From Chitinophagaceae bacterium (GTDB lineage Bacteria > Bacteroidota > Bacteroidia > Chitinophagales > Chitinophagaceae), in assembly GCA_947454235.1 (NCBI GenBank), contig CANGIY010000024.1, positions 1 to 46,228 of the forward strand: a stretch of 46,228 nucleotides of DNA, read 5' to 3'. The translations under genes were made by a program, and so were the position numbers. The notes under the pieces were generated by a model that ran no database searches, was not told the DNA's origin, and was given only the letters and a program-made list of their open reading frames with translations. Of this stretch, positions 17,402 through 25,751 are shown piece by piece; the first letter of the stretch is position 1; the number at the start of each line of letters is the position of its first letter.

Positions 17402-18115
17402 ATGCTAACAGTGTTTTACCTTTTTGTTATTTGCCACATTGTTTTTATTTTGTATATATTATTTAGGGAGTTAATACATAGTGCTGCAGTTTTTAATCGA
17501 ACAAAGGGATTAATAAGGCGTAAAAAAGAAAACTCTGAAATACTTCTAAGCAGCATCGACTCATGTTTATGGGCAGTTGATACTGAGCTAAAGTTGGTTG
17601 CTTTTAACGGTCATTATCAAAATCATCTGACCAATTTAGTGAAGAAAGCGCCTGAGATAGGCAAATTAGATTTGGTCTTAGGATTGCCGCCTGAATTTTC
17701 AAAAAAAATATTAGACGGATATCAACGGGCATTTGAGGGGGAGGCTGTAAAAATTCTGGACCGTGGCTTTAATGAAGATGGGTCTCCAGCTCAAATTGCA
17801 ATGATTTTTACACCTATAAGGAACGAGGAAGGGAAAATCAAAACAATTAGCTGTTGCAGAAAAGACCTCACTGAATTTATAAGCCTGAAGGATAAATTAG
17901 TTGAAAACAAAACCAAATTTGCCAATTTAGCATGGCAACAATCCCATTTAGTAAGGGGGCCATTGTGTTCAGCAATGGGGTTAATCAATCTTGCTATGGA
18001 AGACCGTGAATTTGAACTGTCAGAAGATGTGGTGTCTGTCATTCATGCTAAGCTATTAGAAACGGATAAGGTGATTCATGCCATTATTAAGTCATGTAAC
18101 TCTGAGCACTACTAA
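17402..18115 (+). CDS. PAS-DHp protein: histidine kinase-like, no ATPase domain
   Basis: The 237-aa protein has an N-terminal membrane anchor (about 3-25), a PAS-like domain (about 45-160; SIDSCLWAVDTELKLVAFN to IKTISCCRKDLTEF) and a helical region with a histidine-kinase H-box-like motif. That motif is SHLVRGPLCSAMGLINLA, with H182. The chain ends about 50 residues later, so the HATPase domain is absent. The stop is genuine and a strong terminator follows, so this is not a sequencing edge. It could be a phosphotransfer or scaffold protein, or a decayed kinase. Its position nine bases after the BY-kinase gene suggests a shared transcript. PAS and H-box assignments are by motif only. Confidence 0.75.
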   Translation: MLTVFYLFVICHIVFILYILFRELIHSAAVFNRTKGLIRRKKENSEILLSSIDSCLWAVDTELKLVAFNGHYQNHLTNLVKKAPEIGKLDLVLGLPPEFSKKILDGYQRAFEGEAVKILDRGFNEDGSPAQIAMIFTPIRNEEGKIKTISCCRKDLTEFISLKDKLVENKTKFANLAWQQSHLVRGPLCSAMGLINLAMEDREFELSEDVVSVIHAKLLETDKVIHAIIKSCNSEHY

Positions 18116-18180
18116 TTATATCATTTTTTGTCAAATGTATTTGCAAATACTGCCGAAATATAAAATTAGCAATCCACGGT

Positions 18181-18212
18181 AGCAGTCGTATTTTAATACG
18201 GCTGCTTTTTTT
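18181..18212 (+). terminator. Rho-independent terminator after the BY-kinase/PAS-DHp pair
   Basis: An inverted repeat of about 11 bp (AGCAGTCGTAT with ATACGGCTGCT, one G-U step) has a tight loop and is followed by seven T. It lies about 65 nt after the PAS-DHp stop. Confidence 0.8.
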
Positions 18213-18381
18213 ATGAGTTAACAATAGCTTCTGCCTTTTGAATAGCCGTTCCTTCCTTTGAAAACCAATTAAAAAATCAGGCGTTTTAGCTCGATTGTGT
18301 AGGCAGGGTCGTTGAAAATCGGGTAGATTAAATTTGTGTTTTTATGTACAACTAGCTGCACATGTATTGGTATTTTTAGAT

Positions 18382-19734
18382 TTAGTGCGCCGTTTTGGAT
18401 TCATTATTCAGTTGAACACTTGGTTGCATTTTATTCTCGATGACAAACGAAATTGTGGTTCCGACATATTCAGTTGATTCTAAATTGATGGTGCCATTCA
18501 TTTGCTCAACCGTTTCTTTAACTATATACAAACCAAGTCCTGATCCATGTGATTTATTGGTTCCACGATAGAACATTTCGAAAACTTTGCCTTGAACTTT
18601 AGCAGGTATACCAATACCATTATCTTCAACCGAGATTTTACACATGTCTTTGCTAATAATCACTTCGATAGAAATTTGTAGTTTTTCTTTTGAAGGGTCG
18701 TGGTATTTTACTGAATTAGTGATTAGATTTTCCAAAATTGAGTGCAGCCTGTATCTGTTACAGTTGAGTTGAGTGAAGTCATAAATTTTTACGTTTTTAA
18801 TAATTTCCTTTTTGGGTAAATGTAAAAGACTTTCAAAAATTTCGTTAATCATTTTAGAAATGTCTATGTTCTCTACATCCGCTTCAGTCTCTGAATTTTG
18901 CGAGAGTTTTATGATGCCACTTATAGTTTCATCGGCACGAATCAATAGGGGCTTCAATGATTTAAGCATGTCACTTTGTTCATCTGCACTTATAGTATTG
19001 TCAGCTAACAAATCGATAATTGCAGAAATATTGTTGATTGGAGAACGGAAGTTGTGAATGGAATAAGAAGTGAGTTTATTCAGCCTTTTAAACGACTCAA
19101 TTATTTTGTCATAACCATCTTTGAGCCCCTTTATTTCAAGTATGTCTTTTGAAACATCTCTCTGAAGTGAGATGAAATTGGTAAGCTTATTTTTTTGATT
19201 AAATACCGGTATCAGCTCAATATTATTAAAATACCTTGAGCCATCTTTTTTGTAATTGACAAGTGTGACTTCAATGGGTTCAGGCTTTGCAAGCGCATTT
19301 CTGATTTGGCTAATTGCCTTGGGGTCAGAATCGGGTCCCTGGAGTAACTGCCCAGGTACTTTCCCCATCATTTCATCTAAAGTGTATTGTGTTATTTGCA
19401 TGAAAGACTCATTGGCCCAAATTATCTTTCTATGTTCATCTGTAATCACAACCCCGTTCAAAGTTCTTTTTGCGATGATGGACATCAAAGAAATTTCGTC
19501 TTTTTGTAAATTGGCTATATCTACTTTAGCGCCAATTGCATAAGTTAGTATTGAAATGACTAGTGGTGCCGAATCTATAATCCAGAGCAAGGGACAATTC
19601 TTTTGGACTGCAAGAATGTCATGAATTGAAATTGTTCTGTATTCTGAAGCTATCTGAATATATGTTGCAAATACAGGGAAAGCCAATCCAATCAGAAAAC
19701 CCAATGTAGCATAATTTAGTTTGACGAATTTCAT
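18382..19734 (-). CDS. Membrane PAS sensor histidine kinase
   Basis: From the ATG at 19734 the protein is 450 aa; the longer frame to 19806 begins with TTG and delays the membrane segment, so I prefer the ATG. Two N-terminal membrane segments (about 8-28 and 48-68) are followed by a PAS domain (about 85-200). Its PGQLLQGPDSDP motif recalls LOV domains but lacks the flavin-binding cysteine. The DHp helix has H227 in SIHNFRSPINN. The ATPase domain shows an N box (LENLITNSVKYHD), G1 (EDNGIGIPA), F (FEMFYRG) and G2 (GSGLGLYIV), so it should be active. No receiver is adjacent on the same strand; the CheY-like protein at 14269 is a possible partner. It converges on the PAS-DHp gene. Confidence 0.88.
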   Translation of the reverse strand: MKFVKLNYATLGFLIGLAFPVFATYIQIASEYRTISIHDILAVQKNCPLLWIIDSAPLVISILTYAIGAKVDIANLQKDEISLMSIIAKRTLNGVVITDEHRKIIWANESFMQITQYTLDEMMGKVPGQLLQGPDSDPKAISQIRNALAKPEPIEVTLVNYKKDGSRYFNNIELIPVFNQKNKLTNFISLQRDVSKDILEIKGLKDGYDKIIESFKRLNKLTSYSIHNFRSPINNISAIIDLLADNTISADEQSDMLKSLKPLLIRADETISGIIKLSQNSETEADVENIDISKMINEIFESLLHLPKKEIIKNVKIYDFTQLNCNRYRLHSILENLITNSVKYHDPSKEKLQISIEVIISKDMCKISVEDNGIGIPAKVQGKVFEMFYRGTNKSHGSGLGLYIVKETVEQMNGTINLESTEYVGTTISFVIENKMQPSVQLNNESKTAH

Positions 19735-19890
19735 TAAATAAAATTCTAAAATTTTCGTGAAGCCTTTATCGCTACTAATAGTTTTTTGGGAAAATGAAAA
19801 TGGCAAAATTTGTCGTTTTCGAATTGGAGTAAAATATTTAAGTTTTTATAATACGCAATGATAACGTAACCATCCTTTATTAATTGACAA

Positions 19891-20394
19891 ATGTCAAAAA
19901 ATGATAGACGTAAAAGCTCTTATTTTGTGCAAAACAAAAAACATATGCGTTCACTAATTCTACTATTTGTAGTCTCTGTTATGGGCAGCTTAAGTGCTAA
20001 TGCCCGATTACTTGAATCAAAGACGCCAGGAATTGGCGAAATTAAAATGCAACTGGCGGTAGCTAAAACTTCCGATCAGACAAAAGCAATTTCGAATCCT
20101 CTTTTGCCCATCGCACCATTGTCGCGATACGGAAGCCGTGGCTCGGGATTATTGACAGCGGGTATAATTTGCATGGCAGCAAGTCCTGGTGTTTTTATAA
20201 TTGGAGGCATAATGGCTTTCTCTCCAAACTATAGAGCCGGAGAGGCAGTCATGGCTGCATCGGGAGTGATGCTTGTTGGAGGTGTGGTTATGACCATTGT
20301 GGGTATAGTACAACGCTCCGGAGGTGGTCGTTATTCATCTATCACCCCATATAGTGGTGCTCCCAATGAAATAGGTCTGGCATACAACTTTTAG
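19891..20394 (+). CDS. Small membrane protein of unknown function
   Basis: The frame opens at an ATG at 19891, but the hydrophobic signal-like segment (SLILLFVVSVMGSLSANA) begins after an internal ATG at 19945. The shorter 149-aa form is therefore the likelier protein. After a polar stretch, two glycine-rich membrane segments appear (around LLTAGIICMAASPGVFIIGG and VMAASGVMLVGGVVMTIVGI). I do not recognise the family. It is transcribed away from the histidine kinase and ends at a hairpin shared with the facing operon. Confidence 0.6.
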   Translation: MSKNDRRKSSYFVQNKKHMRSLILLFVVSVMGSLSANARLLESKTPGIGEIKMQLAVAKTSDQTKAISNPLLPIAPLSRYGSRGSGLLTAGIICMAASPGVFIIGGIMAFSPNYRAGEAVMAASGVMLVGGVVMTIVGIVQRSGGGRYSSITPYSGAPNEIGLAYNF

Positions 20395-20507
20395 CCACAT
20401 TCTAATTGCTCTTTTTATTTAACCCACCCCAAAAAATACAATCATCCAGTGTTTTTTTGATTGTTGGTTAATATTGACACACACTTCATGGTCATTGAAG
20501 CAAAGGA

Positions 20508-20542
20508 GCGGAGCGCGTTTCGCACTCCGCTCTCACTTTTTT
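20508..20542 (+). terminator. GC-rich hairpin between convergent genes
   Basis: GCGGAGCGC (20508-20516) and GCACTCCGC (20522-20530) form a 9-bp stem. It has a C-A mismatch as plus-strand RNA and a G-U pair as minus-strand RNA. On the plus strand six T follow at 20537-20542, after six other bases. It probably serves both the small membrane gene and the facing EEP operon. A nearly identical hairpin occurs at 46166-46188. Confidence 0.65.
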
Positions 20543-20556
20543 AGACTACACATTTC

Positions 20557-21972
20557 TTACTTAACACCACCAGCCGTTACTTCTTCTCTAAAAATTTCAT
20601 TGTGTTTGCCCTTAACGATAACTGAATATTTACCGGTTGCGATTTTCAGGTGATAGTCAAATTCAGTTGAAGCGATTTTCACTTTTTTTGAAAACACCTG
20701 TTTCCCATTTGAATCACTCCACAAAATAGTAACCTCTTGACCAATCAAATCTTTTGCAAAATGTAAGGTAAACGAGGCTCCTTTTTTTTCTTCGTATGCG
20801 ATTTCTATGTTGCATTTTGGGGAAGACTTAAAGCTACTTACATTCGAAATCTCAAGCCCTGTAACAGCGCTTTTAGGTGCCCCATTATCGACTTCAAAAG
20901 AAGCCGTGATTGGGTATTTATTGGAGAAACGATAAAGCGCTTCGATCACATTTTCAGGTGCCGATGTGTTTTTATTGATGTTGCTATTATTGATTGACAC
21001 CTTGAATCGCTGCCCATCGTTGCCTGGCGTTTTATAAGATTTTGGTATGTACTTAATTCCACCGGCATTGTTAGTTAGGGCTTTTGACATAAAAATGTGA
21101 TCGTACCAGTCTTTACCGCCGCCACCTGAGCCGCACCCATGGAATGCTGATTCATTTTCGCGGGTAGAAGTAGTAAAATATGATGTATATTTTGGTTCTT
21201 TTTCCCAGTTGGCAGGGTAGGAGAGTGATTGATCGGGGAAAAAAGGTGGGTCGTATAATTTGAATCGCTGCTCACCATTTACTAATAATTGATATAACGG
21301 CTCATCTGAGTTACGTACATTAAAATCGCCCATCATTATGTAGTTCGGAAAACCCCTGAAATGTCTTTTCAGGTCAGTCAAAGTTCCCTCAATCTGTAGT
21401 TTCCGTACATTCTCGTTTTCCTTACCCGATTTATCGTGGCACAACGTTACATACAGAAAGATAGTATCCTTCATCGATGTCGGTTCTGGTGATTTATAAT
21501 AGAGTTTCCATGTGTCGAAGTCGGTGATATTGGAGTAGCAACTAACCAAGCCTACACAACCGAGCTTTTTAGTGTTGTAAAAGAGTAATGTGTTATTGTT
21601 GGCTTTAGAGACATTGGTAAAAGGGCAGTAAGCATAATGTACACCGTCCGGCAACCCATATTTTAAAATTGAATCAGCAAAGCCCAATGGTGCCGTGCCG
21701 GCTTGGTCACTTTTATCGGTCTTTATTGAAGCGACCTTTACCAATCCCAGCAGATCGGGGGCAGCGAATTGAGTGATGGTTTTTAAATAGCCCATATATT
21801 CTGGTGTTGGACCCTGACACTCATTCCCAAAATACAAGACATTATAGCTCATAACACGCAATGTGTCTGAAGCAAAACAACATTTCCCGGTACCCAAAGC
21901 GATACCAAGAAATGCTGTCAAAAATATTTTTAGGCTACTATTTCTTAACCGCATCAATGCTAATGTTGTCAT
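20557..21972 (-). CDS. EEP-family (endonuclease/exonuclease/phosphatase) secreted protein, catalytic Glu replaced
   Basis: The 471-aa protein has an N-terminal signal peptide (core SLKIFLTAFLGIALG). The start is either the ATG at 21972 or, better placed for the signal, the ATG at 21954; both overlap the lipoprotein gene. The EEP fold runs about 35-300. Motifs are VMSYNVLYFG, a His in TLCHDKSG, GDFNV (D216) and the terminal WYDHIFMS. Where EEP enzymes usually have LQEV, with the metal-binding Glu, this protein reads GLVKVASI. A C-terminal beta-rich domain (about 345-471) may help attachment. Family knowledge: EEP proteins cleave phosphodiesters in nucleic acids, lipids or sugars. The missing Glu makes the activity uncertain. 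It is the last gene of a five-gene envelope operon. Confidence 0.8.
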   Translation of the reverse strand: MTTLALMRLRNSSLKIFLTAFLGIALGTGKCCFASDTLRVMSYNVLYFGNECQGPTPEYMGYLKTITQFAAPDLLGLVKVASIKTDKSDQAGTAPLGFADSILKYGLPDGVHYAYCPFTNVSKANNNTLLFYNTKKLGCVGLVSCYSNITDFDTWKLYYKSPEPTSMKDTIFLYVTLCHDKSGKENENVRKLQIEGTLTDLKRHFRGFPNYIMMGDFNVRNSDEPLYQLLVNGEQRFKLYDPPFFPDQSLSYPANWEKEPKYTSYFTTSTRENESAFHGCGSGGGGKDWYDHIFMSKALTNNAGGIKYIPKSYKTPGNDGQRFKVSINNSNINKNTSAPENVIEALYRFSNKYPITASFEVDNGAPKSAVTGLEISNVSSFKSSPKCNIEIAYEEKKGASFTLHFAKDLIGQEVTILWSDSNGKQVFSKKVKIASTEFDYHLKIATGKYSVIVKGKHNEIFREEVTAGGVK

Positions 21973-22546
21973 ACCTATCGTTACCCGATGTGCCTGTGTT
22001 GTTGTTAGTTGTCACCAGTTTAATGGCAAAATTCGCGTTATCATCAACTGCCGATATAGATCCAAAGTCGATAGTATATAATGCCCAGGTTGTATTAAGA
22101 GTTAAAGTTGAAGTTGGCGCGGCGAGCCAGTTCGTGCCATCAATAGTATATTGAACCGTGTTGCCGGCAGGACCTGAATTAGAGCGTTCACCTGCGAATG
22201 TCAAAACAGGAGTTTTGAAACCTGTTGTAGGTGCTTTAATAATCATGTATGCAAAAGGGTTGCGCATACGAATTGCTCCACCTGAGTCAATTCCCATCCG
22301 TAAATTTATGGAAGAACCGGGTTGAACGGTATCAATGGTTGCTGCCTGGAAATTTATAAATCCACCACCAATTGTTGTGTCTGGCGTAAGTAAAGCAATA
22401 CTGTCTGATTTGTTGAAACCCCAGTAGTGGATGAGTTGAGAGCCGGTATGAACTCCACTTCCACCAGAATTGTCGCTGATTCGGTCTTTTACACAACCGA
22501 GTGCAACCAATGGGAAAACTATAGCTATTAGGAAATTGTTATTCAT
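21938..22546 (-). CDS. Putative surface lipoprotein, paralogue of the T9SS protein at the operon head
   Basis: The 202-aa protein begins with a hydrophobic stretch ending in LGC (Cys18), a plausible though not ideal lipobox. A Gly/Ser-rich linker and a beta-rich domain follow. The domain shares landmarks with the protein at 24551-25516: LIHYWGFN against LVHYWHFN near the start, RMRNP against RVRNP, and GTSGNDRYDNISID against GTSGNNRFDNITLD at the end. This suggests two copies of one surface binding domain in different anchors. It starts 12 bases after the porin stop, and its end overlaps the start of the EEP gene. Binding target is unknown. Confidence 0.7.
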   Translation of the reverse strand: MNNNFLIAIVFPLVALGCVKDRISDNSGGSGVHTGSQLIHYWGFNKSDSIALLTPDTTIGGGFINFQAATIDTVQPGSSINLRMGIDSGGAIRMRNPFAYMIIKAPTTGFKTPVLTFAGERSNSGPAGNTVQYTIDGTNWLAAPTSTLTLNTTWALYTIDFGSISAVDDNANFAIKLVTTNNNTGTSGNDRYDNISIDAVKK

Positions 22547-22558
22547 GTTTGAATGATT

Positions 22559-23785
22559 TTAGAATACGATTTGGTAGCCAATTCTAAGTTGACCTGAATA
22601 TTTTAAAGGATTAGAGATTTTATCTTCAACAGACGGCAAGTAGTATTCAGCTTTCAAAACTGAATTGAAACCACTCAATTTGTACGCATAAGCTAAATAC
22701 AACCATTCCTGATGCCCTATAACCATATCATTAGCATTGAGGTTTTCATACATTACTGAGAATGTACTGTGCATTTTCTCCCAATTGTAGTTGAGGTTAG
22801 TTGCGAAACCGCCTGCATTTACAACATTTCCGTTTTGTGAACTTAAAGTACCTGCGTACACAGCGTCGGTAGCATCGGTGGGTTTAAGTTGTACCATATC
22901 TGTTTCAAAAAGCCATGAAAAGCCTTTATACATAGCTATGAAATCAGCGCCATAAACCGATTTTTTGCCGCCAACAATTCTCAAGTTATAAGGCCCAAGG
23001 GCATCAGGAACATCGGAGAGAATGGTATGGCCTACAGGTTGAGTCTTGTCGCAGTATCTTCCATTCACACCAATTCTAAATGTTGGTGAAGGTCTACTTT
23101 CCTCGTCAATCAACTGATACTTAATTCTGCCCGGAAATGAATATTCAACGCGTCCTGCAAATTCAGGTTTGCCACTGGCGTCATTACCATATTCAAAACA
23201 GTTCTCACCCAAACCGCTGTATATACCACCGTACATACGTAATTGTTTGTGCAATGCTGAAGCAGTAAGTGTAAGTCCAATGTCGCGGCGACTAAAGAAA
23301 TCTCCACCGTACAAATTAGCATGGCTCCATAACGGGCTACCGTAAACATCGGTCAGGGAACCTTGAGAGAACGGAATTTTATCGTAACCGAGCTTAATCT
23401 TCACTCTGTATTTATCAAACTGTATATACGCTTCCTTGATGCCTGAATTCATAGGGTTTGCGGTATTTTGAGTAGCTGCGGCTGCGACCCAGTCAATAGG
23501 ACTCAAGTGCAGTTCGTAAGTGAACTTGTTGGCCGTCTTGCCTAAAAAGTCCAGGTCGAGGTCTTTTACTGCAAATCCATCATGGTTTAGGTTTGTGTAA
23601 CCAGTTTTCATGAAGCGTTTCTCGTAGTAAAACGAAACCCTGCCACCAATTTGAAATGTATTCTGATCGCTGCTTAATGTGAAAGCGCTCGCTGCCTGAT
23701 TGCCGTCAAATTCAGAAAATTGTGCCCAAGAAGTTGCTGTAGTAAATAGCAAGACACCTGCAGCTAAGATTATGTTTTTATTCAT
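22559..23785 (-). CDS. Outer-membrane porin, OprP/OprO-like
   Basis: The 408-aa protein has a cleavable signal peptide (about 1-21, ending SWAQ), alternating beta strands throughout, and a C-terminal Phe (IGYQIVF) as in outer-membrane barrels. Features such as FQIGGRVSFYYEKRF, the early DLDLDFLGK segment, the IKLGYDKIPF strand and the DIGLTLTA strand fit the phosphate-selective porin O/P family. The name reflects the family; the actual substrate cannot be read from sequence. The ATG overlaps the stop of the upstream gene (TAATG), so translation is coupled. Confidence 0.78.
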   Translation of the reverse strand: MNKNIILAAGVLLFTTATSWAQFSEFDGNQAASAFTLSSDQNTFQIGGRVSFYYEKRFMKTGYTNLNHDGFAVKDLDLDFLGKTANKFTYELHLSPIDWVAAAATQNTANPMNSGIKEAYIQFDKYRVKIKLGYDKIPFSQGSLTDVYGSPLWSHANLYGGDFFSRRDIGLTLTASALHKQLRMYGGIYSGLGENCFEYGNDASGKPEFAGRVEYSFPGRIKYQLIDEESRPSPTFRIGVNGRYCDKTQPVGHTILSDVPDALGPYNLRIVGGKKSVYGADFIAMYKGFSWLFETDMVQLKPTDATDAVYAGTLSSQNGNVVNAGGFATNLNYNWEKMHSTFSVMYENLNANDMVIGHQEWLYLAYAYKLSGFNSVLKAEYYLPSVEDKISNPLKYSGQLRIGYQIVF

Positions 23786-24531
23786 TATTCCGTTGATTTT
23801 TTAAAAGCTTCAAAATAGTAGAGTCGCTGCCAGTCGTCAGAAACAACATATATGTTGCCTTGTGGCGTGAAACAAAGACCCTCAGCATTGTAAACATTAA
23901 TTATATACGACTCTAGTGGCTCTAAAGTGGTAGCATTGCATTTGAATATTTTTCTGTCTTTGGAGCTTAGTAAGTACACAAACCCATTGAAGAACTTGGC
24001 ACTGTTGATGTCACGGGCATATTTAAAATAGTGTTGGTCTATTTTGTTGAATGCCGTATCGTATTCTACAATCACGGGTGGAGCTTCTGCGATAAGAATA
24101 AATCTTTTAGTAACTGGATTGTAGCAAATTGTTTCGTAGGCTTTATTCAATGCTCCGCCCCATTGTATTTGTTTTACCCAAGGTTGTTCCAGTGTGTGTT
24201 TGTTTACACAGTACACTTTTCGGGGCGTTTCGTCTGAAATATAAAGTTGGTCGCCTAATAAGTCAATTCCTTCAAAATCTAGCCCTTCCAGCTTTGATTT
24301 CCTTAATATAATCCCAGCTGTATCGGTCTCATAAAGTGCACCTCTGTCGCTTACTATGTATAAGTGGTTATTGGTACTGTCAAATACAACATCTGATGAT
24401 TCAGGTATTGACAGTGTTTTATGCCATTTAGCTTTTAGTTGCGTTTCCTTCGTTTTTTCTTTAGCATTTGCAAAAGAAAGGGAAATAAAAATCGACAACG
24501 CGACGGCAAAAGAGTACCGAAATTTACCCAT
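23785..24531 (-). CDS. SdiA-regulated-like (YjiK) beta-propeller protein
   Basis: The protein is 248 aa from the ATG at 24531; the frame to 24537 only adds a TTG start. A signal peptide (about 1-24) precedes repeated blades: IPESSDVVFDSTNNHLYIVS, GLDFEGIDLLGDQLYIS, LNKAYETICYNPVTKRFIL, INSAKFFNGFVYLLS and YNAEGLCFTPQGNIYVVSDD. The order and the E(S/G)(S/I) pattern fit the SdiA-regulated/YjiK family, which is distantly related to phytase-type propellers. It is probably periplasmic or surface exposed. Its stop overlaps the porin start by one base, and it begins 19 bases after the T9SS gene. Function is unknown; context suggests a part in uptake or processing of an outside substrate. Confidence 0.72.
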   Translation of the reverse strand: MGKFRYSFAVALSIFISLSFANAKEKTKETQLKAKWHKTLSIPESSDVVFDSTNNHLYIVSDRGALYETDTAGIILRKSKLEGLDFEGIDLLGDQLYISDETPRKVYCVNKHTLEQPWVKQIQWGGALNKAYETICYNPVTKRFILIAEAPPVIVEYDTAFNKIDQHYFKYARDINSAKFFNGFVYLLSSKDRKIFKCNATTLEPLESYIINVYNAEGLCFTPQGNIYVVSDDWQRLYYFEAFKKSTE

Positions 24532-24550
24532 TTTCAACTTCGGTTACCAA

Positions 24551-25516
24551 TTAGTTTTTTGAGAAAATTGCGCCTGACAATTCACCCGAAGTATTATCCT
24601 GAACCAAAATAGAGTAGTTGCCTACAGCTAATTTTGAGATATTAATTGCGCTGGATTTACCGGAGATCAGTCCCGATTGGATTGTAGCACCTGACATGTC
24701 TTTAATCACAAAAACTTTAGTGCTCTCGGTCTCGAATACCATGTTGATGTTATCGTTCGCAGGATTGGGGAATACGCTTAATTGTTTAACTTGAGCATAA
24801 ACTGAAGTTACAGCACCAGTGTGGTGTGTTGAAATTGAATCGCCGTCAAGAGTTATATTATCGAATCTATTGTTACCTGACGTGCCTGTATTATTGCCCG
24901 AAAAAGTAATTCTGAAGACAAGTTTCGGATTGTTATTCACGGTAGTATCAGTTCCGAAATTGATATTCACGAGTGCAAATGCCGGTTTACCTGTAGCAGT
25001 AGAAATTACTCCGGCGCTGTCTTGTATTAAGTTCAATCCGGTTGTGCGCCATGTCATCCCACTATCAGTAGAGTAGTCGAAATTTTGTAGTAACATACCG
25101 CTTGTTCTGCTGGAACCCTGAGTGCCGTATTTTAGGCTAAGGTTTTTATATCCCGTGCTTGGAATGTAGAACAACAATTGCATGCTATCGCTCGGATTTC
25201 GTACACGAAGAGACATTCCATCAGTTTGACCCATGCGCCAGTTCATAGTATCAAAATCAGTCGTTGGCTTTACAGTATAGGTGTCAATGTATGTCGCATA
25301 AGCCGACGATGTACCGGGTTGTTTTTGATAGAGAATCTTTGCTTTACTCACATCAATCAGAGAAAAGTCAGCTGAAATGCCTTGAATTGTGTCAGTATAC
25401 ATTGCAAATGCAGCAGTGTTGAAATGCCAGTAGTGTACAAGTGTAGTTTGGGCTTTTGATGTTGTTCCTGCCAATAACATAACACTTAATGTACAAAAAA
25501 GTAATATTCTTTTCAT
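24551..25516 (-). CDS. T9SS-secreted beta-sandwich protein, first gene of the envelope operon
   Basis: The 321-aa protein has a signal peptide (about 1-22, ending SKAQ). A beta-rich domain (about 25-230) runs from LVHYWHFN to GTSGNNRFDNITLD. The C-terminal T9SS type A sorting domain (about 245-321; VFPNPANDNINM, VIKDMSGATIQ, VGNYSILV) sends it out through the type IX machinery. The first domain resembles the lipoprotein four genes along. No enzyme motif is visible. It heads the operon after a 235-bp spacer shared with the divergent giant gene. Confidence 0.82.
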   Translation of the reverse strand: MKRILLFCTLSVMLLAGTTSKAQTTLVHYWHFNTAAFAMYTDTIQGISADFSLIDVSKAKILYQKQPGTSSAYATYIDTYTVKPTTDFDTMNWRMGQTDGMSLRVRNPSDSMQLLFYIPSTGYKNLSLKYGTQGSSRTSGMLLQNFDYSTDSGMTWRTTGLNLIQDSAGVISTATGKPAFALVNINFGTDTTVNNNPKLVFRITFSGNNTGTSGNNRFDNITLDGDSISTHHTGAVTSVYAQVKQLSVFPNPANDNINMVFETESTKVFVIKDMSGATIQSGLISGKSSAINISKLAVGNYSILVQDNTSGELSGAIFSKN

Positions 25517-25751
25517 GTTTGAAATTTTGATGGTGCAAAGAACGTTTGGCTGTGTTAAGCTAATATTATCGAAATGTCAACTCATTATATGTTTATTGTT
25601 AAGTGTTTTATGTGTTGTTTAATACTTTAATGCGTATAGCTGTTCTAATTCATTGAAGTAGGTTCGGGTAACAATTACTTGACCTTTTGGTAACGTTTGT
25701 TTTTCCGTTCCGTAACATTCGTATTTGACTTTTGCGGCAAATACTATATTT
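25517..25751. promoter_or_regulatory. Divergent promoter region between envelope operon and giant T9SS gene
   Basis: This 235-bp AT-rich spacer must hold promoters in both directions. No exact TAnnTTTG box is found. Near-matches such as TATTTG (about 25722) lie about 25 nt before the chosen ATG of the giant gene. That is why I do not accept the in-frame TTG at 25725 as the start. Confidence 0.45.

Noticed and set aside
18329-18336. TAAATTTG box pointing toward the 3' end of the PAS kinase gene
   Set aside because: No gene follows on that strand. An antisense transcript is possible, but a lone 8-bp match in AT-rich DNA is weak.
25725-25751. TTG start for the giant gene
   Set aside because: The next ATG (25752) directly opens a signal peptide, and the TTG overlaps the likely promoter zone.
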